Origin: CBDDBU01 sp965226045
GTDB taxonomy: Bacteria > Pseudomonadota > Alphaproteobacteria > VGEJ01
DNA length: 64,000 nt
NCBI GenBank assembly: GCA_965226045.1
Contig: CBDDBU010000012.1
Coordinates: 19,709-83,708 of the forward strand
Reading direction: 5' to 3'
Shown here piece by piece: positions 56,956 to 64,000 of this stretch (positions are counted from its first letter, which is position 1; each line of letters opens with the position of its first letter). A program made the translations under genes and the position numbers. The notes under the pieces were generated by a model, which had not been told where the DNA came from, made no database searches, and saw only the letters and a list, made by a program, of their open reading frames with translations.

Positions 56956-57430
56956 TCGTCGTTCGCTAACAGCCCTGTCTCGGGAGCCCGGTAGCTCTCC
57001 TTCTTCGTCATCAGCGCCCAGACGATGCGCGCCATCTTGTTGGCCAGCGCCACCGCGACCAGCTTGCGCGGCTTGCGCGCCAGCATCCGGGCCAGCCAGG
57101 GGTCCCTCGTCTCGCCACGCCGAACCGCCCAGCTGACGACAGCCATGGCGCCCGTGACCAAGAGGCACCTGAGATCGCGCTGGCCCATCTTCGATATCCT
57201 GCCAAGCCTGGGCTTGCCACCGGTCGTGTGCTGCCGTGGCACGAGGCCGAGACAGGCGGAGAAGTCGCGCCCGCGCCGGAGGCTCTCCATCGGCGGCGTG
57301 AAGGCCTGGAGCGCCATCGCGCTTATCAGCCCAATTCCCGGTATCGTCATCAATCGCGCCGCGTCTTCGTCCTGGCGCGTGCAGGCACGGAGTTCCCTCT
57401 CCAAGCCGCCAATCTTCGTATCGAGGTCTG
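56956..57430 (-). pseudogene. C-terminal half of an IS110-family transposase fused to IS1380
   Basis: The residues MTIPGIGLISAMALQAF, GLVPRQHTTGGKPRLGRISKMG and VALANKMARIVWALMTKKESYR are about 90 percent identical by eye to the IS110 transposase at 42236-43264. Upstream of IADLDTKIGGLERELRA it is cut by the serine recombinase gene end, and downstream it runs in frame into IS1380 (after SYR). The N-terminal catalytic half is missing. Confidence 0.88.
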
Positions 57431-57433
57431 CGA

Positions 57434-59081
57434 TCACAACCACACCTCATCGAGGCGTAGACAACGCTGGTTGCGTGCCCCCGCAACCATCGTTATTTGC
57501 ACCCCTGCTTGAGCGGAGCGGGGGAGTTTTTGCGCCAATGCGATCAGCGATGCGAGTTGGCCAAAGAGTTCGATTCTCAGCGTTTGACCGTCGGGACTTA
57601 GCCGAATCTCTTCGATCAGGTCGCGAAGGACATTGGACGCCTCTTCGCGAATAGAATCATCGTTCAGGCATTCCACGAGCCGGTCGATCTTGTCCTTGTA
57701 TAGGTGGGCGAGATTGGGATGTAGCCGCGGCCGTGGCGCCGGTAAGGTTTGGATCGACTGTTCAATAGTTTCTTTCTGGCGTTCGAGTGCGAGCAGTTCG
57801 TCCTTCAGACTTAACGCAGGGATGCCCTCCTTAATGGCTTTGACTATTCGCTGGATCTCCTGGCCGACCCTTATTCTATCCCTGCCGAGCGACGCCCGCG
57901 ATCGATCCTCGTCGGCGGAGAGCCTGTTGATTTCGCGGTGGAATTCATCCGCAAACTCTTTCACCCTCTCCGGCCGCATGAGTTGGCCCTTCAGGCCATC
58001 AAGCACTCTCGCCTCCAGTTCATCCCGGCGAATGGTCCTGCGGTTGTCGCAGGTTCCTTTGTTTCTTGCCGTTGAGCATCCGTAGTGGTGGGTGCTGATC
58101 TTGCTGAACCCGCCACCGCATGGGCCGCATTTGAGAAGCCCCGATAACAGATACCGCGGCCGCCGCGCATTCTCCGATTGCAACCGGCCACCAACGCCCA
58201 CGATATTTTGTCGCGTTATCTGCTGGCGGTCCTTTACCCGTTGCCAAAGGTCGTCATCGACGATGCGGAGAGCTGGCACGTCTTCTATGACCCATTCGGC
58301 TTTCGGGTTCGGTCTGGCAACTCGTCTTCCGGTGGCGGGGTCTTTTGTGTAACGCTGGCGGTTCCAGACAAGTCGTCCGATGTAGAGTTCGTTGTTCAAT
58401 ATTCCCGTACCGCGGCGCCAATTCCCGTAAATGGTCGATGGTCCCCAGGAATTGCCCCGTGGACCGGTGATCTCTTCTTGGTTCAATTGACGCACGATCA
58501 CCTGCGGCGAACGGCCGGAAGCCTATTCGCGGAAAATACGATTGACGATAGCGGCTTCTGCCTTGTTGATTTCTCGCTCGCCGTTGACCGACGCTCCATC
58601 CGGACCGGCCTGCGGTGCGACGTTGTATCCATAGCAGAGCCCGCCGCCCGGACTTTCCCTCGCGCACCCGTCCCTCCAGGCCGCGCCACGTCTTCTGCGC
58701 AAGATCCTTGAGATAGAGAGCGTTCATGGTCCCCTTCAAGCCAACATGCAGTTCGGTGATTTCGCCTTCTGCCAAGGTAACCAGCTTGATGCCGGCAAAG
58801 CTGAACTGTTTGAAGATGGCGGCCACATGCTCCAGGTCTCTTGAGAACCGAACAAGGGATTCGGCAACGGCAACATCGAAGACGCCGTCCCGGGCGTCCT
58901 GGAGGAGATCTTGATAGGCCGGTCGCAATGTCGATGCACCGCTCAAGGCACGATCCGTATACGCGTGCAGGTAGACCCAGCCTTCTTGAACGATCTGCGT
59001 TCGACACAGCCGCACCTGATCCTCAATGGAGGCTTCACGTTGGTTGTGACTGGAATAACGGGCGTAAATGACGGCGCGCAT
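57434..59081 (-). pseudogene. large serine recombinase, frameshift and stop
   Basis: The N-terminal resolvase domain (ATG at 59081) begins MRAVIYARYSSHNQREASIEDQ with the catalytic Ser in YARYSS, then TDRALSGAST and VAVAESLVRFSRDLEHVA. A recombinase domain follows (ITGPRGNSWGPSTIYGNWRRGTGILNNELYIG with interruptions), then a zinc ribbon (CGPCGGGF, CSTARNKGTCDN) and a coiled coil. A one-base indel near 58650 and a TAG at about 58530, where REYASGR is expected, interrupt it. Corrected length is about 545 residues. It starts 3 bp after a tyrosine recombinase stop. Confidence 0.88.
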
Positions 59082-59084
59082 GTC

Positions 59085-60203
59085 TCAGTCCTCCGCTTCT
59101 ACTCGATCAAGGCAGCGATGGTAATCCTCCGCGGCTTCCACAGATCGGGCGAGATTATAGTGACGCTCCTGGGTCTCGTAGCAACGGTGTCCGAGGATGG
59201 CGGGTATGATCCTCACATGTTCGGGATCGCGAATGGCGACTGACGTTGCGGCGCAGTAACGGAAGAGGTGCAGATTTACGCGACGACCGAAGGCCATCCG
59301 CGTGTGCTCGCCGACCTGGAGGTTCATCGTATGGCCCGATAATGCCTTCCCGGTCCGTGACGAGATCCACAAAGGCCCCGCCCGGCAATAATCGTCGCTG
59401 ATGCGGCCGCAATGGCGGAGCAGAGCCGGGCGATGCACCTCGAGATATCGCTCGAGATGATCGACAAGATTGTCGGGAAAGGGAAGCTCAAGGGCGGATC
59501 GGGTCTTTGTTTCTTCAGCGGGGATAAGGATCCGCCAGCGTGAGCCAATCTGGCGGACATGCTGGCCGAGCAGCAGACCGGCAATGTTGCGCCGACGCAG
59601 GGGGCGGGCGGCGAGAAGCGAGATGATCAGACCGTCGCGATAGCGAACAGGGCGCAATATTGGCCGCATGAAGTCATGCTTGGGATCCTCCGCCGCGTCC
59701 ATCATGCGGATGCCAAGCTCGAACAAGTCGTAGCTGTCCACCACGCGGCGCCGCTTCTGGGCGAATCCTGCATTCGGGTCATGCACACGACAAATGAGTC
59801 GGCGGAGGAGCGTTCGATCCACCGCCGGCGCCATCGCATGGATGGCGCGATCCAGAGAAACAAGGCGGTTCTCGACTGTGGCAGTAGCGAGATTGATTCG
59901 GAGGTGGCGGAGATAGGATGCGAGATGGGACGGCGTAATGCGGGCACCGGGCGGCGAGGTTGGATCCAGACATCCGCTGCGTTTGAGCCAGCTAAGCCAA
60001 TAGCCGTACCCCTCCACAACAAATCGCCGGGTCGCAGGCCGCCATGCCGCGGCGAGACCATCCGGCTCCATTAAGCCGGCAACAGTCAGTGCACCGTTCC
60101 ACGCCTCTCGATCGAGCAGTGGCCATTCACAGACCCGTATGGATTTCCTCGATGTGGCCACGGCTAGCCGCTCCCGCTGTGATGGACGGGGTGGGCGGAT
60201 CAT
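59085..60203 (-). CDS. tyrosine recombinase/integrase (372 aa)
   Basis: The protein has a core-binding domain (SHLASYLRHLRINLATATVENRL) and a catalytic domain. The first Arg is in LLAARPLRRRNIAGL (about 213), followed by HLFRYCAATS (His-x-x-Arg), LGHRCYETQERHYN with the second His and the Tyr nucleophile. Its start overlaps the upstream recombinase 3' end by 77 bp, and the serine recombinase gene follows after 3 bp. It appears intact. Confidence 0.88.
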   Translation of the reverse strand: MIRPPRPSQRERLAVATSRKSIRVCEWPLLDREAWNGALTVAGLMEPDGLAAAWRPATRRFVVEGYGYWLSWLKRSGCLDPTSPPGARITPSHLASYLRHLRINLATATVENRLVSLDRAIHAMAPAVDRTLLRRLICRVHDPNAGFAQKRRRVVDSYDLFELGIRMMDAAEDPKHDFMRPILRPVRYRDGLIISLLAARPLRRRNIAGLLLGQHVRQIGSRWRILIPAEETKTRSALELPFPDNLVDHLERYLEVHRPALLRHCGRISDDYCRAGPLWISSRTGKALSGHTMNLQVGEHTRMAFGRRVNLHLFRYCAATSVAIRDPEHVRIIPAILGHRCYETQERHYNLARSVEAAEDYHRCLDRVEAED

Positions 60204-61747
60204 TTAGCATCCCTAGGATCGTCCGATCGTAATGACGGGCCGCTTCGATCGCCTCCATACCCGCGTAGAATTCAATTGTCGTCTGGATGCTCCGGTGGCT
60301 TCGGAGCAACTGCCGAACGACCTCGTATCCACCCGGGTTTTCCCTTAGATACAAGAATCGGCAACGTGGCGAAACTGGTGGGCTGTAACGCGGACACCGA
60401 GGCGGCGTTCGGTCAGTTTCCGGATTTGGGTGCTTAGCAGACTGGCGCCCTTGTGACCGCTTTCTTCACCAGGAAACAACCAGTCATTGGGTGCCCTGAT
60501 CAGATGAGGTCGAACCGTCTCCACGTACCTGGCCAGCAGCGCAACGAGATGGTCCGGTAGAGGGATTTCCACCTCAACGTTGTTCTTGACGTCCTCCGCT
60601 GGAACGAACAGGTGAGTGCGCTTGCCGGCCTTGATCAGGCTGCGGTCAAGATCGATTGCGGCGAGGTTCTTTGCCCGTATGGGCGCTGCCGTGAGCAGCC
60701 CGACAGCCAACGCGATCTGGCATTCAACCGCATCACGTTGCTTGAACGGCAGCCGACAACCAACCTCCTTGAATACCCGACCGGGCAGCTTGAGAAGATC
60801 GACTGCGAGAGCCTTATCCTCAAAGTGGCGCAGCGTCGCGCGATTCTTGCGCGTCATCCCCGTCCGTTCCGGCGCGAGCTTTTGCTTGAGTGTCGACAGC
60901 CGCTTCAGGCAATCCTCATCAGCGCCTGCCCAGTGCTTGGCCAACGTCCAGAGGAGTTTGGCGTTCTCGTGCATGCCGCGTGTCAATTGGTTCCCGGAGC
61001 GGGCGAGAAAATATCGAAACGCGGTGTCGACGACATCGGGGGATATGAGATCGGAGATGCGCTGAATCCGGTCGGGGGCGGTGCCATTGAGAACGGCTGC
61101 AGAGGCCGTCCTTCGGATCATCGACCGACGATGTCGGGCAGTGGTGGCGTTGATCTCGGGAAGCGCGGTCTCAACCAGCAGATCGGGCTGCTGGGCTTTC
61201 GCCAACATGGCCTCAACGTCACTCTTGAAGCCCGGAGGAAACGTCGACCAGGGGAGGCAATACCACTGGCGGTAATCGGGAACCGCGACGGCCAGTGCCG
61301 GCCAACCTGTGGCGGTCTTGGCTGCCATGTTCCAGCACCGGCAGGCCTCCCGGTGAACCGTGCGAGGATCCGTGAGGAGGCCTTCACGCTCCAGGGCGTC
61401 ACGGAAACGTTCGAAGGTCTCCGGTTCACATCCCTGCGCGCCACGCCGGCGTCGGAACAAAAATGAGCAAGCCGCGACAGCCCGATCTTCAGCGTCCGGG
61501 TCGGGAGCTTCGCCATATGCTCCGACCAGTCCGCCGACAATGGGTTGAGGTGGCGGCCTGGCATCACGGCAATCCCTGAGATCTTCAACGCCTTTCGCAG
61601 CAGCGAGCGCACGTTGTTCCCGCGGCCCTTTGTCAACCCGATGGATGCAGGTGCAATGGCGTCGAGACGGCCCCGTAGAACCGGGGGACTGGCTAGGATC
61701 TCCGATAACAGCCCGTTGACGAAGTCTTCCCTGGACGAAGTCGGCAT
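60127..61747 (-). pseudogene. second tyrosine recombinase (about 540 aa), two frameshifts
   Basis: The start (ATG at 61747) reads MPTSSREDFVNGLLSEILA and continues to LPTRTLKIGLSRLAHFCSD, then shifts near 61450 to GCEPETFERFRDALEREGL. The catalytic region has GLLTAAPIRAKNLAAIDL (Arg) and VTAHQFRHVA (His-x-x-Arg). A shift near 60350 is followed by GGYEVVRQLLRSHRSIQTTIEFYAG with the His and Tyr. All catalytic residues exist, so correction of two single-base indels would give an intact enzyme. Confidence 0.87.
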
Positions 61748-61867
61748 GGTCTGATTCTCTGGTGTCCTGGCCTGAAGGGGGGTTCGCTGATGGCGATGGG
61801 ACAGCAGAAGGATCGTCAGGGGGACTTGATGGTGAGCTGGTCGGAGATGCCGCGCTCGCCAGGTCAT

Positions 61868-63163
61868 GTAATTTTACGACCGCCTGCAGTTGGTACTGAT
61901 CGAGGGCGGCTTCGACGGCTTCGCCGAGGCGGTCTGCCAGCCCTATTACGCGGCCAGGATGGGGGCGCCTTCGGTGCCACCCGGGCGCTACTTCCGTATG
62001 CACCTGGTGGGCTACTTCGAGGGTATCGACTCTGAGCGTGGGCTGGAGTGGCGCTGCTCGGATTCCCTGTCGCTACGGGAGTTCCTGCTGTTTGGAGATG
62101 CGGGAACGGGTGCCGGACCATTCCTGGCTGTCACGGACCCGCGCGCGCCTGCCCCATGAAGTCCACACGGCGGTGTTTGACTGGGTCCTGGCGCTGATCG
62201 CCGAGGCGGGTCTGGTGAAGGGCGAGCGCATCGGGGTGGATGCCTCGACCATGGAGGCCAACGCGGCGCTGCGCAACATCGTGCGGAGGGACACGGGCGA
62301 GGGTTACCGGGGGATGCTGGAGCGCTTGGCCCAGGAGAGCGGTATCGAGACACCCACGGCTGAGGACCTGGCGCGTCTGGACCGCAAGCGCAAGGGCAAG
62401 AAGCTCTCGAACCAGGACTGGGTTTCCAGGAGCGACCCCGAGGCCAAGATCGCCAAGATGAAGGACGGCACCACGCACCTGGCCTACAAGCCCGAGCACG
62501 CGGTGGATCTGGACACCGGCGCGGTGGTGGCGGCGGGAGCTGCACCCGGCCGACGAGGGCGATACGACAACGCTTCCCAAGACCCTGGCGGCGGCCGAGG
62601 CAAACCTCGAGGCGGTGGATGTGGCGCCGACGGCCGAAGATCCGGCCGAATGTGTGACCGATAAGGGCTACCACTCACGGTTGGTCTTGAAGGCGCTCGA
62701 CGACGGCCCCTGGAAGAGCCGGATCTCCGAGCCCAAGCAGAAGGGTTTTGCGCGCTGGCACGGAGATGATGCGGCTCGCCGGGCGGTCACCAACAACCGG
62801 ACCCGGCTGTTATCGGGGGTGGCCAGGGAAGCCTTCAAGCTGCGCGCCGAGATCGTCGAGCGCTCCTTTGCCCACAACCTCGATCGCGGCGGTATGCGCC
62901 GGACCTGGCTTCGGGGCCGCGAGAACGTGCACAAGCGATACCTGCTTCACGTCGCCGGCCACAACCTATCGTTGCTGATGCGCCAACTCATCGGCGCCGG
63001 CACCCCGAAGGAGGCCGTGGCGGGCGGAATTGGCGCCTTGTTCGTGCTTGTTACGCCCCGCTGGAGCCGTCCTGGTCGTTTCAGATCGTCCTCATCGTCT
63101 CGGAGGATGGCGAAACCGCCTTCGCCGCGATATGCTTCGCCGTGGCGTGAACCCGGTCAATGA
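61868..63163 (+). pseudogene. IS1182-type transposase, frameshifted
   Basis: The plus strand reads VPPGRYFRMHLVGYFEGIDSERGLEWRC, then after a one-base shift RVPDHSWLSRTRARLPHEVH and GLVKGERIGVDASTMEANAALR (catalytic Asp). DGTTHLAYKPEHAVDLDTG follows, and after another shift near 62545 AECVTDKGYHSRLVL and RAEIVERSFAHNLDRGGMRR. This is the IS1182 DDE layout. The 5' end is truncated at 61868 and the last residues after about 63050 run out of the family. Confidence 0.85.
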
Positions 63164-63171
63164 CGCCTTTT

Positions 63172-63390
63172 TCAACGGGCTGATAAGGGTCGACCGAGGA
63201 TCCGGCCAACGGTACTGACGGCGGATCGCAGGTCCATACGCTGGCGTCCGCTGAGGCCCTCGATGTGCTGCAGCTGCTTCAGAACATCGGCCAGGCTTGC
63301 CGCTCCCGCAGGGGTGACCATGCCAGTTGGTGCGTCTCGTGAAGGGGAAATATATGTCATGTTGTGTCTCGTTATGACTGAAGATGACAA
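63172..63390 (-). pseudogene. N-terminal fragment of a site-specific integrase
   Basis: The readable part, LADVLKQLQHIEGLSGRQRMDLRSAVSTVGRILGRPLSA, resembles the N-terminal segment of large phage-type integrases. It ends where the IS1182 region begins. The start is probably an ATG inside MTYISPSRDAP. Catalytic residues are missing. Confidence 0.6.
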
Positions 63391-63493
63391 TAGTACAGAA
63401 TAGTTAATACTTCAACATCATAATCGCGTGGAATGTATTTACATAGTAATAACGAGTATTATACTATTCAATACATTCAATCACTTAAGCACT

Positions 63494-63688
63494 TCAGCTT
63501 CGACATTTGGCGAGAAGCTCCTGGAAGTCCGTTTCGCTGATCCTGACCGATCGGCCAAACCGATGAACAGGGAGACCGCCGGCCATGATGAAGCGTTGAA
63601 CTGTTCGCGTTGACACGTTGAGCCGCTCGGCGATCTCAGCGACCGTCAGGAATTGCTGCTCGAGTTTGGATTGTTGTTCGTCAGTCAT
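63494..63688 (-). CDS. excisionase-like helix-turn-helix protein
   Basis: From the ATG at 63688 the 64-residue protein has the MerR/excisionase-type fold FLTVAEIAERLNVSTRTVQRFIMAGGLPVHRFGRSVRI, the usual helix-turn-helix_17 pattern. It is followed on the same strand by the truncated integrase, the normal xis-int order. It may help direct excision of a former integrated element. Confidence 0.85.
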   Translation of the reverse strand: MTDEQQSKLEQQFLTVAEIAERLNVSTRTVQRFIMAGGLPVHRFGRSVRISETDFQELLAKCRS

Positions 63689-63921
63689 CAGGGAGGGCTT
63701 TCGATTGCGTTTTCTTCTTGGGATGCCTGACGCGCCACCGCAATGAATTCCCGCGCGGCCACGCGGCGCCAGTAGCCGCGCGAGAGCCTCCAGCCCTCGG
63801 TCCTGGTGACTGAGACGGGAATCAACTCTGTTCTTGGAACGCGCCGATGGCATGGGCCCTAATCTGGGGGCCGGCACTCGTCGTAAATAGTCGACGCAGC
63901 GTTAGTCGTGCGGTGATTCGA

Positions 63922-64000
63922 TTATTTTTTCTTTGTTACGAGCAGCTTATCAGGAATTTTGACTTCTTGTCTTCCGACGCGGCGCACCAGCTTTCTTCCA
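63922..64000 (-). CDS. C-terminal end of a gene running off the window
   Basis: The reverse strand has a frame entering from the window edge that ends VGRQEVKIPDKLLVTKKK with a TAA at 63922-63924. It is basic at the end. The family cannot be recognised from 25 residues. Confidence 0.4.
   Translation of the reverse strand, partial: GRKLVRRVGRQEVKIPDKLLVTKKK

Overview
The window looks like a chromosomal segment of an alphaproteobacterium, probably Rhodospirillales-like. It is GC-rich, and several conserved alphaproteobacterial neighbourhoods are visible: hemW-rdgB-rph divergent from hrcA-grpE-dnaK-dnaJ-dapB; rsmI-yraN-BON lipoprotein-gshB-CopD-comM; and hisB-DUF2628-hisH-hisA-hisF-hisE beside hslVU. 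Assignment to the order is inference from gene content; no rRNA or tRNA gene was seen.

The first part, about 1-39430, is ordinary housekeeping chromosome: the 5' end of a DMT transporter gene, mutS, olsB, a methyltransferase, gshB and neighbours, rsmI/lpoA, hemW/rdgB/rph, the heat-shock block, nth, a bactofilin, an amidase, a PfkB kinase, the histidine operon, hslVU, two class III cyclases and a lutABC lactate-utilisation operon. Several of these genes are damaged. comM is cut after about 84 codons and fused to the 3' end of a zntB-type gene. yraN, grpE, both cyclases, lutB and lutA carry single-base frameshifts, and the first cyclase also has a stop codon and an internal deletion. Low-complexity 15-bp direct repeats extend grpE and a GNAT gene lying between hisH and hisA.

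From 39439 to the end the window is a pile of mobile elements. An IS21-family element cuts lutA, and beyond it come IS110, IS3, IS1380, IS66, a second IS21, IS1182, and three recombinase genes on one strand (two tyrosine recombinases and one large serine recombinase, nearly contiguous). The most interesting object is a two-gene IS66-family transposon of about 2.43 kb. It consists of a D12-class DNA adenine methylase gene overlapping tnpC, with no tnpA or tnpB. It occurs twice, each copy flanked by its own perfect 8-bp target duplication, and both copies sit inside one IS1380-family element. Removing both copies restores an IS1380 of about 1.68 kb and rejoins its transposase 3' end.

A warning for the reader: the two IS66 copies differ almost only by single-base length changes in short homopolymer runs, and the consensus of the two restores both genes. 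This pattern fits uncorrected indel errors in the assembly. Many of the apparent frameshifts elsewhere may therefore be artefacts, whereas the comM-zntB junction, the internal deletion in the first cyclase and the IS-truncated genes are real structural events.
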